A stretch of 64,000 nucleotides of DNA from the NCBI GenBank assembly GCA_030323885.1, contig CM059192.1:65860977-65924976 (forward strand). Direction: 5' to 3'. Position 1 is the stretch's first letter; the number at the start of each line of letters is the position of its first letter. The notes under the pieces were generated by a model. It was given only the letters and a program-made list of their open reading frames with translations. It did no database searches and was not told the origin of the DNA. The translations under genes and the position numbers were made by a program. Positions 31,541-43,089 of this stretch are shown here, piece after piece. This DNA is from Branchipolynoe longqiensis (Eukaryota; Annelida; Polychaeta; Phyllodocida; Polynoidae).

Positions 31541-32085
31541 TGAAATAAGTGAAATAAATAAAATAAGCGAAATAAGTGAAATAAGTGAAATAAGTGAAAT
31601 AAATGAAATAAGTGAAATAAGTGAAATAAACGAAATAAGCGAAATAAGTGAAATAAGTGAAATAAATGAAATAAATGAAGTAAGTGAAATAAGTGAAATA
31701 AATTAAATAAGTGAAATAAGTGAAATAAATGAAATAAGTGAAATAAGTGAAATAAACGAAATAAGCGAAATAAGTGAAATAAGTGAAATAAATGAAATAA
31801 ATGAAATAAATGAAATAAATGAAATAAGTGAAGTAAGTGCAATAAGTGAAATAAATGAAATAAGTGAAATAAGTGAAGTAAATTAAATAAGTGAAATAAG
31901 TGAAATAAGTGAAATAGATTGAAATAAGTGAAATAAGCGAAACAAGCGATATAAGCGAAATAAGTGAAATAAGAGAGATAAGTGAAATAAATTAAATACA
32001 TGAAATAAATGAAATAAATGAAATAAATGAAATAATTGAAATACATTAAATAAGTGAAATCAATTAAATAAATGACATAAATTAA
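31540..32085. repeat. 10-bp (AAATAAGTGA) minisatellite
   Basis: About 54 units of 'aaataagtga' with 'aaataaatga', 'aaataagcga' and 'gaagtaagtg' variants. A reverse Phe/His/Leu-rich frame is an artefact. Confidence 0.95.
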
Positions 32086-32091
32086 AAAAAT

Positions 32092-32750
32092 TCAATGCAA
32101 AGAAAGCAAAAAAAAACAATTTTCAACCAGAATTGAGTAAAACAAAAGATGAGCCTGCTTTATCACACCGTTTCTGCAACGACGACTGGTGATACGCCTG
32201 TTGATTGGTCGCCATAGAAACCCAGTGGAACGTGTTGTGACTGAAACCACTTCACATCTGGACTGAAGGCTGTTCACGCCTGTGCATCTCCAGGGGACAA
32301 TAAAACATGGAGAGGGTAGGCTTCTCCACGGGGTGCGATTGGGAGCCTCCCAACCGACTGCTCTCGATTTAGGTTTTGACCGGATATAATGAACCTCCAA
32401 GATCAGCTTCGATCCTAAACGCAATCAGTCTTCGGTATTTCCAACCTCGGACGCCCTGAATCACCCCTTTCTAAAATTTATTATTTTTAAATTTAAAAAA
32501 AATCAGAATACTTAGGGAGGCGGCAGCAGACGCTGGAGTTGGGGGTGGGTTTGGGGGATGATGACTCCTTGTCTAACCTGAGATATGTGGGACCAGCCAC
32601 AGTGCCAGTTCCGGTTAGCGAGGCCTCATGGAACTAAGCAGACACCATTGCTCCATTGGTAATAATATTGGCATATTAAAATATGCAACACATACAGGTC
32701 ATATAAAATATATAACACAAAGGTATTTCATGTCTTGGTAAATTATTTGT
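32092..32750. other. Unique-looking DNA, nothing identified
   Basis: A 110-codon reverse frame at 32092-32424 has no recognisable domain or clear splice frame. No RNA gene motif was seen. Confidence 0.4.
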
Positions 32751-32754
32751 ACTT

Positions 32755-32830
32755 TAGGCTGCATAGTCCGATGAAAACATAACATTCTCAAAACCAAAAA
32801 ACACATCTGTAGATTTGATCCTACACGTCC
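32755..32830 (+). mobile_element. MITE family A end fragment
   Basis: 'gctgcatagtccgatgaaaa' and 'agatttgatcctacac' match the family A left end. Confidence 0.75.
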
Positions 32831-33089
32831 ACACCCATCCCAAATGACGTGACATTAACGTGATACAACGCAAAGAAGGGTCTCTCTGAATCAACGGAAA
32901 CACCCCGAAGGCAGTAGATACCTTGAGGTTAATATAATTAAAGTAAATACATTGTCCATGTTCGCAACATAGGTAACAGAGCTCGTGAACCTGGCTCACC
33001 TCTGTAACCAAGGAAGCATCACTTTGGCGACACCTTTCTGATTAATCTTGCACTAAATGTAACCTTGCATATGTTACATCATCTATCGG

Positions 33090-33555
33090 CTCTTACTGAA
33101 TTAAGCTTAACCCGCCATCCAAGTAATATTGGACACTTGATCATGTCACTGCCTATAGGCCCTACACTGATTTGTAACTAATCACTTACGCCAGCCACCT
33201 AGCGGAATTATTTCCTTCCCATCCAACTAACTATGGACATGTATCATTGCGCCATCTATATTCTCATACAGAACTAACCTCTCTTATTCCACCTGCATTT
33301 CTTGTTAAACATATATAATCATACACAGTCACACTTTCGAGTCACTTCAAGGCGAGCGCCAGGACAAACCTTTCAACTGCTAGATGTATTTGACCGTCCT
33401 ACAAGCCTAACAAATGGTTCAATGACTTAATGTGTATTTCCAGTTAGAGATCCTAAGCCTCACTAAGACATATATAAGACATTCAAATCTATAAACACCC
33501 AGACAAATACCAATACATGCCAACATATTAATGTGCTGGGTTTGTGTTCAATTCC
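33090..33555 (+). repeat. Dispersed repeat R1, copy 1
   Basis: It is homologous to 51867-52315 over about 460 bp, sharing 'gatttgtaactaat', 'acgccacctagcggaatt'-type text, 'actaagacatatataagaca' and 'tattaatgtgctgggtt'. No coding content; possibly a retroelement 3' end or LTR. Confidence 0.8.
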
Positions 33556-33709
33556 TTGTAAAAGTGTTGATAGAAAACCCTGCAGCAGAGACGCATTTTG
33601 CCACACTACTTACAGGGAATTGAGACCATGACCAGTCACCCTGCTGCTTTCAGTCTTAATCCCCAGTCACATAGCTGTTAGTGGACGTAGTTGAACAGAG
33701 TGGATGTTA

Positions 33710-34080
33710 AAGGGGTCACATTATGACGCATCGCACCAACGTACACCAACGTACGTGATTTTTGGCCGCTGTGTCGGGATACGTTGTTATGCATTACGCG
33801 TGCATTAGGCGCTCATTGGTATGCATCAATGTACCTCAACGTTCGGCGAGATACGGCATCGCGCGTCAGGGGGTCAGCAAAGTTTTGCGCATGCACAACA
33901 CTTTTGACGTACATCAACTTTCGACAATGTGTGGATTTGACGTCGGCCGTATGTTAGAGGTACATTAGACAAACGTTGTTCGCTATGTTGCACTGCGTTG
34001 ACCTATGTTAAAGTCAGTGGGAATGTACAGTCCACATACTGACAACGTATGGCTAACATCTGTCTAACGTACATGTAACG
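33710..34080. mobile_element. Foldback element, ACGTACAT-type interior, one end
   Basis: Left end 'aaaggggtcacattatgacg' resembles the ends at 43991 and 63134. The interior is packed with 'caacgtac', 'acgttcg' and 'taacgta' motifs. A matching right end was not found. Confidence 0.7.
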
Positions 34081-34149
34081 TATGTTTAGCATTTCTTCAA
34101 CTTGTCTTGATGTATGCTGTTTTTTGTTGTTGTTTTGTTGTGTCTTAGT

Positions 34150-34320
34150 TATCGCAAAATTGGTGAGTTCCCAATTCAATTATTTATTTTTTGTTTTTTT
34201 TCTTCATATGTTTGTACATAGTCCATATTTGTTATGCCTTGTACCCATGCAATTAGAGTTTTAACTTAGATATACTATGTTAGATTTGTGTTTCTTTTTG
34301 TCACACCTTTAGCGCTATCA
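34150..34320 (+). repeat. Dispersed repeat R2, copy 1
   Basis: It matches 45590-45790: 'gtgagttccca', 'tgtacatagtccat', 'ttgtacccatgcaattag', 'agttttaacttagata', 'ttttgtcaca'. Likely 3' UTR of a retroelement. Confidence 0.7.
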
Positions 34321-34431
34321 ACAGTACTGCTCACAATCGTCACCAGAGGGCAGGGTGGTGATGGAAAATTAATTTAATGTTATTTTAAAATCCTTTTTGA
34401 CATTAATACTTCAGAGTGATCTGCTCCTTGT

Positions 34432-34555
34432 TTGTTTTAGTTGATTAAACTGCGGAAATTTGGTCTTCCTCATTTCACTGCTCCTTACTTGCCCTATCCT
34501 AGTAATGCCAAATGCCAGGTTAGGTAGCGACATGTATCAAGTTATAAGACATTGA
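34432..34555 (-). mobile_element. SINE family B fragment
   Basis: 'gttgattaaactgcgg', 'ttggtcttcctcatttcac', 'gccaggttaggtagcgac' to 'atgtatcaag'. The 44-bp array follows. Confidence 0.75.
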
Positions 34556-34568
34556 TTGTTGGTGGTGA

Positions 34569-36240
34569 GTGTGATATGTATTCCAGCTATGTTGCTACCC
34601 GAACACCACTGTGATGTCTATGTATGCAAGTTATGTTGTTATCCGAACACCCCTGTGATGTCTATGCATGCAAGTTATGTTATTATCCAAACACCCCTAT
34701 GATGTCTATGCATGTAAGTTATGTGGTTATCTAAACACCCCTGTGATGTCTATGCATGCAAGTTATGTTGTTATCCGAACACCCCTGTGATGTCTATGCA
34801 TGTAAGTTATGTTGTTATCCAAACACCCCTGTGATGTCTATGCATGTAAGTTATGTTGTTATCCGAACACCACTGTGATGCCTATGCATGTAAGTTATGT
34901 TGTTATCCAAACACCACTGTGATGCCTATGCATGTAAGTTATGTTGTTATCCAAACACCCCTGTGATGTCTATGCATGTAAGTTATGTTGTTATCCAAAC
35001 ACCACTGTGATGCCTATGCATGTAAGTTATGTTGTTATCTGAACACCCCTGTGATGTCTATGTATGCAAGTTATGTTGTTATCCGAACACCCGGTCTTCA
35101 GGTTGTTACCAACCCCTGTGCTATCATGAAGTTTGTTATCCAACCCCTGTGATGTCTATGCATGTAAGTTATGTTGTTATCCGAACACCCCTGTGATGTC
35201 TATGCATGTAAGTTATGTTGTTATCCGAACACCCCTGTGATGTCTATGTATGCAAGTTATGTTGTTATCCGAACACCCCTGTGATGTCTATGCATGTAAG
35301 TTATGTTGTTATCCGAACACCCCTGTGATGTCTATGCATGCAAGTTATGTTGTTATCCGAACACCCCTGTGATGTCTATGCATGTAAGTTATGTTGTTAT
35401 CCGAACACCCCTGTGATGTCTATGCATGTAAGTTATGTTGTTATCCGAACACCCCTGTGATGTCTATGCATGCAAGTTATGTTGTTATCCAAACGCCCCT
35501 GTGATGTCTATGCATGTAAGTTATGTTGTTATCCGAACACCCCTGTGATGTCTATGCATGCAAGTTATGTTGTTATCCGAACACCCCTGTGATGTCTATG
35601 CATGTAAGTTATGTTGTTATCCGAACACCCCTGTGATGTCTATGCATGCAAGTTATGTTGTTATCCGAACACCCCTGTGATGTCTATGCATGTAAGTTAT
35701 GTTGTTATCCGAACACCCCTGTGATGTCTATGCATGCAAGTTATGTTGTTATCCGAACACCCCTTGATGTCTATGCATGTAGTTATGTTGTTATCCGAAC
35801 ACCCCTGTGATGTCTATGCATGCAAGTTATGTTGTTATCCGAACACCCCTGTGATGTCTATGCATGCAAGTTATGTTGTTATCCGAACACCCCTGTGATG
35901 TCTATGCATGCAAGTTATGTTGTTATCCGAACGCCCCTGTGATGTCTATGCATGTAAGTTATGTTGTTATCCGAACACCTCTGTGATGTCTATGCATGCA
36001 AGTTATGTTGTTATCCGAACGCCCCTGTGATGTCTATGCATGTAAGTTATGTTGTTATCCGAACACCTCTGTGATGTCTATGCATGAAAGTTATGTTGTT
36101 ATCCGAACACCCCTGTGATGTCTATGCATGTAAGTTATGTTGTTATCCGAACGCCCCTGTGATGTCTATGCATGAAAGTTATGTTGTTATCCGAACACCC
36201 ATGTGATGTCTATGCATGTAAGTTATGTGGTTATCCGAAG
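34569..36240. repeat. 44-bp minisatellite, about 38 copies
   Basis: Unit: 'tgatgtctatgcatgtaagt' followed by 'tatgttgttatccgaacacc' and 'cctg'. Copies with 'gcatgtaag' and 'gcatgcaag' alternate in places. A rearranged stretch lies at 35090-35145. There are no spacers, so it is not a CRISPR array. Confidence 0.96.
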
Positions 36241-36429
36241 ACCCCCAGTGTAACTTAGGGCTACGTCAGGAGTACGACAGAAGGTTCTAAATAAAGTTAG
36301 TTACGACACACAACTCATGGAATCCAGACATTCTTTACTAGGTGTCAGATTAAAAAAAAGGTGAACCACACGAAATGAAAATATCTGGCCTTAATCCCCC
36401 AAAATGTTTAATTCTAGAGGACAATATTG

Positions 36430-36930
36430 CTCTAAATTACCTCCCCCTCCCCTACCCCCACATACCTCCCCCTACCCCCCCCCCCCCTCCCCCTCCCCTC
36501 CCCCTCCCCTACCCCCACATACCTCCCCCTACCCTACCCCCCCTCCCCTCCCCTACCCCCACATACCTCCCCCCTTCCCTACCTCCCCCGACCCCTCCCC
36601 AGTTAGGGGAGGGGTCGGGGGAGGATGCCAGGTTAGGTAGCGACATGTATCAAGGTGTCATCCGAACACATAACATCCCGTTCGGATGACACCTTGATAC
36701 ATGTCCCCACCCCTCCCAATGACGTGACGTCCCTACTTCCCCCCTACCCCTCCCCTACCTCCCCCCTCCCCTACCTCCCCCCTACCTTACCCCTGCCCTA
36801 CCTCCCCGTCCCTACCTCCCCCCTACCTCCCCCCTACCTCCCCACTCCCCTACCTCCCCCTCCCCTACCTCCCCCCTCCCCTACCTCCCCCTTACCTCCC
36901 CCCAATTCCTCCTCCCATCCACCTCCTCCT
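36430..36930. repeat. C-rich (CCCCTACC) low-complexity tract
   Basis: Two pyrimidine blocks (36433-36600 and 36731-36925) of 'cctccccctacccc' flank a pair of hairpins. Confidence 0.9.
36582..36705. repeat. Two adjacent perfect hairpins
   Basis: Hairpin 1: 36582-36600 and 36606-36624, 19-bp perfect arms with loop 'agtta'. Hairpin 2: 36642-36667 and 36680-36705, 26-bp perfect arms ('gacatgtatcaaggtgtcat' then 'ccgaac') with a 12-nt loop. The left arm of hairpin 2 continues a SINE scrap 'gccaggttaggtagcgac'. Confidence 0.95.
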
Positions 36931-37156
36931 ATATGGATCTCTACCAGGTGTTAGAACTCCAGAGGCCACGTCGACATCTCACGTGATACTGAAGACTGCC
37001 AAACATTCCAAGGTCACCGCAAGGTCAATTATGGATCCTACCTTGACCTTGACGTGGCGTGTCAATGGTGGGTACTGTCAGTAAATCGGGAGATGTGGGC
37101 TGGCTGAGCTTCCAACTATGACCGCTCAACAGTCGCAGCCACATCCTTGCAATTTA

Positions 37157-38262
37157 CTTATTAAGCAGCTCATCTTATGTACAAAACAAAGATCCTCCCA
37201 ATAATTGATTCTAATGACCTAATATATGACTACTCACAAAACAAGCAAAGCTTCAAACAGTACAAAATATACACGCAGAAGAACTACATGATAAAGCTGG
37301 AATGGACAAATTAGAGACAATGCTCAAAAGGCATCTCTTAGGACTCATGTACAATAGAGCCAAAGACACAATATATACCGACACAAGTATTCACAATACT
37401 AGGGCAGCAGATGGCAACCTCTTGAAAATTCCCTATCCAAGGACTAACAAACTCAAAAGAGCACCTATTTATCAGGGAAGCCAACTCTGGAACAAACTCT
37501 CTGTCAAAACCAGGAATGCAACAACCTACCTGCAATTTAAATCTAGACTAAAGGTTGAGTACCCACCATAGACATACGTTAATAAACCTACCTGGATAGA
37601 CCACAAAAGTTGAGAACCGAAATAAATACATAGTCCCAAACCACTCCCTTCCCTCTCCCTCTCTGAAATCCCCCCCTGGCAAAAGGAGCAAAAGAAATAA
37701 CAACTGCCAAAGTATACAAACCAGCCTATAACACTTGACTAAAGCAATAAAACATATACTACTACATACAAAGCTATAGTTGACCAAGACAATTTAAATG
37801 AGTCATGCAACCATTATTTGCATAATCCAAAATCCATGAAAACCTGTATCAGCAAGTCATGCCCATTATATTAATGTCTCCTTACAGGTATGATCATCAA
37901 ACACTGATATAGTCTAAAGGTCAAATGCCAAAAATGGCCAGATAACACACCACACAGCTATGTACAAGCCTATGATATGTAAATAGGAGTAGGCTAATCT
38001 AGTAATAAGAGGAGAACAAAATAAAATACATATATCCAAGAAAAGCCAAAACAACTAACATAGGCTACTAACCATACCAACCAATTATCTATCTGCTACT
38101 GAAATTCAGGCAATCAAATAACTTATCAGCAGCTACTGTGTGGTAAGATAACACCGACACTACAACTGGCCAGCATTGACAACAAGCCTGGGTCCCCGGG
38201 CTTATATGCTATGGACAGTATAAATACAGCCTCAATAAAAAAAAAAGAAAAAAAAAAGGTAA
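37157..38262 (+). mobile_element. 5'-truncated LINE with reverse-transcriptase C-terminus, 3' UTR and A tail
   Basis: Coding remnants: 'YKTKILPIIDSNDLIYDY' in one frame, then 'LQTVQNIHAEELHDKAGMDK', 'LETMLKRHLLGLMYNRAKDT', 'IPYPRTNKLKRAPIYQGSQL' and 'WNKLSVKTRN' in the next frame, to a stop at 37571. The two frames imply a frameshift near 37240-37250. A 3' UTR of about 670 bp follows, ending in 'tacagcctcaataaaaaaaa' and A-rich sequence at 38236-38260. The 'KRAPIYQGSQLWN.L' phrase is typical of LINE C-termini. The copy is dead but comparatively young-looking. Confidence 0.88.
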
Positions 38263-38506
38263 ATGGCTATTCTCCAGTCTACATGTGCAAAATAAGATCC
38301 CCACTATATTTGTAATGCCTGATTCTAACCTACTATTGTCTATATTGTTCATACCGTCTCATCATCTCATCCATAAATAGTTCATATGCACTATAATTGT
38401 TAAGGCCGGAAGACCAGTCCCATGGTCCTGGAAAAAGATGTTATTCAACTGGAATACAAATTTGAACAAAAAAAAAGAGAAACAAAGTCTCCATCCTAGT
38501 ATATGC

Positions 38507-38600
38507 ACTGGACGCAGTGGCCGAATCGGTTACAGCGCAGGTTTCCTGTGCAGAAGGTCGGGAGTTTGAAAATCCAGTCGAGTCAACCCAATTTTGATAA
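38507..38600 (+). mobile_element. SINE family A head only
   Basis: 'ggacgcagtggccgaatcgg', box B 'gggagtttgaaaatcc', 'gtcgagtcaaccca'. The body is missing. Confidence 0.8.
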
Positions 38601-38659
38601 CAGCATTGTGCATGTTGGCCCGAGGCTAACATGGCTAATTTGCAAACGAGGCTGTTTCT

Positions 38660-41020
38660 ATTTTTACCTTTCCTCGTGCACTCTCTTGCTATCCTATTGT
38701 CATCCTGCCACAGAGGCTCCTACTGTGCACTTCGCTTCACTCGCTAGCATACACATTCTACAGATCATGCCACCAGTCAGGAAAAGGAGAGGCAGGCTGC
38801 CTCCTGCTCAGAGGCACCAGCCTTTACAGTCAGGCATGGTATTTGTGTGACCCCGGACAACATCTTTCCTCGGACTCTACCTCCCCGGACAATTCTCGCC
38901 CCTGCTCACACCTGGTCTCACTGCCTACGGAGTCGGACCAAGATATTATTAGAAGGCTACGTAGAGAGAATAGATGCCTGACCTCGGCTCTGGACACACG
39001 GACCCCAGCTCGCACTCCCCTGATGCCGGTTCTGCCCCCTTCCTCTCCGGTGTGGTGGTTTCAGCGTGTCCCCGTGCTCAGACGTGTCCCGTTACTTCTG
39101 CGCATGCGTGGATTTCGCATCAACTCGGATCACCCGAGACACTTATTGGCGCATGCGCACATCCTACAATGTCGGGTCGAATAATCGAATACGCTTCTCC
39201 GCGCTCGGGTGGAGAATTTTTTTTTTTTTTTTAATAGCCGATAAAAAATACAGCAAAATAGGATTTAAAGTATTTTATGATGGCCTAGTTTACCTATATT
39301 TCCATTTAATTAATCTAAGTTATTCTTTTTTGGCACACGGCACGTGTATTTGTCGACTCCACTCGCCGTGTTCTATTTGAAATTCTGACGACTGGGATGA
39401 CCCGAGTCGCCCGGGTAGTGTTAATCGATTACAGCCATGTTTATTAGATTCTGACGCATGCGCAGAAGCGAGGGACACGTCTGAGCACGGGAACACGCTG
39501 AAACCACCACACCGGCCACCCTGCCCCGCCCCTTTCTCACGCCCCGGTGTCGCGGTTTCAGTTCTCTGCCAGTTTCAGTTCTCCGCATCGCTTCTGCGCA
39601 TGTGTCAAAATCGAACAGCATCATCTGCGCATGTGTCAACATCGAGCCAGATTCAAACCGTCGCCAATCGGCGCAAATCGCTGCACTCATACTGTCACTA
39701 TAGTGTCATTGTCAGTAACCTTATGAATTTAATATAATCTTTTCGGTAAACATGTTTTCTATATGTGTACCAAGCGATTTGTTTCTAGGTGGTGTGGTTT
39801 TAGAGATATTTCACTTTTTCTGTGTGAAGATTGTTGACAATGCCTTTACGATGCGGTTCGATTTTGACGCATGCGCAGAAGCGATGCGGAGAACTGAAAC
39901 TGGCGGAGAACTGAAACCACGACACTCGTGGTGTGGTTTTAGAGATATTTCACTTTTTCTGCATGAAGATTGCTCACGACCATTGACAATGCCTTGAGTT
40001 TGGCCATACGTGCAGTGCAAAACATTATTCAAAATTAATAGAAATCCAGAAGCCTAACCATATCAATTTAATATAATCGTGTTGGTAAACATGTTTTCTA
40101 TATGTGTACCAAGCAATTTGTTGCTAGGTGGTTTGGTTTTAGAGATATTTCACTTTTTCTGTGTGAAGATTGCTCACGACCATTGACAATGCGCAGACTA
40201 TGCCGTTAGATGTTGACGCATGCGCAGAAGCGATGTTGAGAACTGCAACTGCTTGAGAACTGAAACCGCGACACCGGCAACCCAGACGCTGCCCCGACTC
40301 GCCGTCGTCACCTCACCTCACACCTGTCTCCCTCCTCCCTACCACCCACCCCCGGCCATCCCGCCACATTGCTGCCCGGCCCGCCCGCCCCCCGCCTCCC
40401 CTCCCCCCTCTCCCTAGGCCACTTCGCCAACGGTCGTACCGAGAAGACCTCCTGCTGGTGCTTACTCTCCCACCCACTTCTACGCAGCACAGTTTCCTCC
40501 ACCACGATTCACCCTAGCATCCAACATCTCACAACTAGAGGCACTTAACCTACTGCAAGCACTTACCCCCTCCTTCCCCCCGAACCAGTCAAGTTCATCA
40601 TCAGAGTAAACACAGATAATCAGGCCTCTCAACAGTTCCTCTCATCTGGGAAGGGAAGGGACCCAGTGCTGTGCACGTGCGTGCGCCAACTCTGCCCGCC
40701 GCCGGGCTGCCTTTTCCGGCCCTGATGTCCGCCTGCACCTGGAAGAGCCGCGCCCTACACGCCAACTGGCAAACCTCGAGGTCAAGGATGCACCCTCAGC
40801 GCTCGCTCATTTATTGGGTGAGCGCTGATCTCCTCGTGTCTGACTCTCCTCTCCTCTCCTCTCCTAACCAGGACATTGCTGAACTCTATTACTTGATTTC
40901 CACCCATCACAGGGCAGAACTTCGGGCCATAAGTCGCCTACTGATCCACGTTGCTAGATCACCTTAGTTGCCAATTATCTTTCTTTAAATAAACCTCTTT
41001 TAAAACTATTTGTCGTCTCC
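38660..41020 (+). mobile_element. Decayed retroelement with RNase H-like segment
   Basis: A first block (38768-39060) encodes Arg/Pro-rich text and a short coiled-coil-like 'DIIRRLRRENRCLTSAL', plausible as a gag-like ORF1. A second block has 'ISQLEALNLLQALTPSFPPN', and after a frame change in a C run, 'IIRVNTDNQASQQFLSSGKG' and 'RDPVLCTCVRQL'. The latter resembles the RNase H core 'E..AL..AL......VRV.TDN......L..G..RDP.L', as in DIRS-type and related elements. The last frame stops at about 40967, followed by 'aataaa' at about 40988. Between the blocks is non-coding mosaic with repeated 'gacgcatgcgcagaagcgat'. Class assignment is inference. Confidence 0.5.
39044..40275. repeat. Mosaic of inverted repeats with GCATGCGCAGAAGCG core
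   Basis: 39044-39110 ('ggtggtttcagcgtgt', 'cgtgctcagacgtgtccc') recurs inverted at 39447-39523. A second motif, 'gagaactgaaactg' with 'gcgcagaagcgatg', occurs inverted at 39546-39605 and direct at 39868-39927 and 40213-40274. 'gttttagagatatttcactt' occurs at 39798, 39935 and 40135. Confidence 0.8.
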
Positions 41021-41064
41021 TCTTGCGTCCGAGTGCAGCGAATTATGTGGGTTTTTAAAATAAT

Positions 41065-41170
41065 TTTTTTTCTACATCTTTTCACTTCAAATATCCCCAA
41101 AGTTACCCATCTAATATGAACGATATTTAAAACGAAAGTAAAGTAGATTATGTTGATCAACCTAATGTAG
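41065..41170 (+). mobile_element. MITE family A fragment
   Basis: 'tcacttcaaatatccccaaa', 'gtaaagtagattatgttgat', 'caacctaatgtag' match the family A interior. Confidence 0.7.
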
Positions 41171-41285
41171 TTGTCTAAAAAGAATAGAGCTGAAGGTAAA
41201 ACGTTAAGGCTGGAAGACCGATGTTTCTGTAATAAGAACTTGTTATTCAGATGAATATATAACCATTTGAAAAGAAATAGGGAAA

Positions 41286-41455
41286 ACAGATGAAAAACAA
41301 CAACAAAAAAAGGGGAAAAAACAAGGCAAAAAAAACAAGAAAAATGGGGGAAGAAAAAAGAAAAAAAGAAAAAAAGAAAAAGAAAAAGAAAGAAAAAGAA
41401 AACAAAGAAGAAAAAAAAGGAAAAAAAAATGGGGAAAGAAAAAAAAGAAAAGAGA
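41286..41455. repeat. A-rich purine tract
   Basis: (aaaaag)n and (gaaaaa)n over 170 bp; frames over it are Lys- or Phe-rich artefacts. Confidence 0.93.
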
Positions 41456-41687
41456 GTTACTCACTGGGAGTTATTCATGACCTGAATGTGGGCTGGACGC
41501 CTCTGGAGTCAAAGCTTTATCTCTGGGGATACGATGAAGTGGTTAAGCCACACACATTGACATAGAGTTCTCATAGAACAGAAGAGTGAAATGCCCTTCA
41601 TCTTCCCCATCATTTCCAACCTTATTTAATGCTGTCTCTCTCTCTCGAAATCCTCTCCCATGTTTGGTAAATAAAGTTGCCTAGCCC

Positions 41688-42025
41688 GATGCAACCGTTA
41701 ATATTTCACAAGCGAAAGACTTATCTAGATCTGAACCTACATATCCAACTTAGGTACTTGCGCACTTAATAAACCTTTGTTGCTCCATAGAGGGAGATGC
41801 TAAGTCAAGTTAATAGAACCTGTTATTGTTGAAGCGTATGGATTCAGAGTTTTGGCAAGGAAACCGATGTTAGTTGTCGATGGTTGCACTTCAAATATCT
41901 CCCAAGTTCATCACTTTAAAGCGAAGTTACTTCAACATAAATGAAGGTAGATTATAGCGATCAACCTCATAAATTTATCTCAGTAAATGACATAAACACA
42001 AAACCATCGGACTATGCAACTTTGT
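41688..42025. mobile_element. MITE family A copy
   Basis: Left end 'ttgcctagcccgatgcaa' (diverged), right end 'aaccatcggactatgcaact'. The interior includes 'ttttggcaag' and 'aatagaacctgttattg'. Confidence 0.85.
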
Positions 42026-42219
42026 CTGAAGTGAATGACCGCGTGACAAAGGTTAGCTTCCGGTATGGGTCAGAGGGCATGAGCCTCATTTCCGGCCAAG
42101 TCAAACTGAAGTCAAACTGACATATACTGCTAGCTACATGCATTGCCTTGTTCTAGGAGTTCAACTAACAGGAATGGACAAATAACCAGGGTAAGTTAGT
42201 CTAACTGGGAGCCAGAGCC

Positions 42220-42350
42220 CAAACATGTGGCCGGTGTCACTGCATCTCTCAGTGCAGCAGCACTATAAAGTCACCATGGAGTGTTCGTTGTGACAACTCT
42301 GTGCCAGTCGTTGCATTCCCTCAGATGCTGCCATGACCTAAAACCCCAAT
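42220..42350 (+). mobile_element. SINE family A 3' part, diverged
   Basis: 'cagcagcactataaagtcac', 'ttccctcagatgctgccat', 'gacctaaaaccccaa'. Confidence 0.7.
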
Positions 42351-42575
42351 CAGTACACTCAGTCCTGATGATGGTATGTTGATTAATTCAGCCGGTGATT
42401 TGTTGGTAACAGTGCCCTTCCTACTTCTCCACTCCTCCTGCAGGTGGCGCCACGGTTAGTCTCCCCTAGTTAATTACACCCCGCCGGACGTGACAATGCC
42501 ACACTTGACCCAGCTGCTCAGGGGTGCTGAGATGAGGGGTGGTGAAGTGGGGGTTGTGGTTGAGGGTAGGGGTGA

Positions 42576-42975
42576 TATTGGGAGTGGGTGTGGGTGTGGG
42601 TTGACGTGTGGGTGTGGGTTTGGGTGGTGGTGTGGGTGTGGGTTGGCGTGTGGGTGTGGGTTTGGGTGGTGGTGTGGGTGTGGGGTGGTGGGGGTGGTTG
42701 GGGTGTGGGTGGTGGTGTGGGTCTTGGTGTGGGGTGTGGGGTGGTGGTTGTGGTGGGGTTGGGGGTAGGGGTGTGGGTGTGGGTGTGGCCTGGGGGTGGT
42801 GGGGTGGTGGGTGGGGTGGGTGGTGGTGTGGGTGTGGGGTGGGGGTAGTGGGGGTGGTGGGGGTGTGGGTGGAGGTGTGGGTGGTGGTGTAGGTGTTGGT
42901 GTGGGGTGTGGGGTAGAGGCTGTGGTGGGGTTGGGGGTAGGGGTGGAGGCGTGGGTGTGGGTGTGGGGTTGGAGA
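42576..42975. repeat. GTGTGGGTGTGGGTTG-type tract
   Basis: 400 bp of G/T with runs of G. Val/Trp/Gly and Pro/His/Thr frames are artefacts. Confidence 0.93.
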
Positions 42976-43089
42976 GGACAACATGGGGTAGGGGTGGAGA
43001 TGGTGGAGACTGAGAGGAAAGGAGGATGTGGAGGAAAGGACTTGGCAGAGAGCGAGAGAGAGTGTGAAAGTGTGTGTGTTGTGGGTAGG

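Noticed and set aside
32092..32424. 110-codon reverse frame as a gene
   Set aside because: Composition is ordinary non-coding, no domain, no convincing splice sites or start context.
34569..36240. CRISPR-like regular repeats
   Set aside because: Units are contiguous 44-bp tandem copies with no variable spacers, in a eukaryotic sequence with introns and SINEs.
40215..40970. Pro-rich and 98-codon frames as host genes
   Set aside because: They fit better as broken parts of the RNase H-bearing retroelement, with a frame change in a C run and repeats on the flank.
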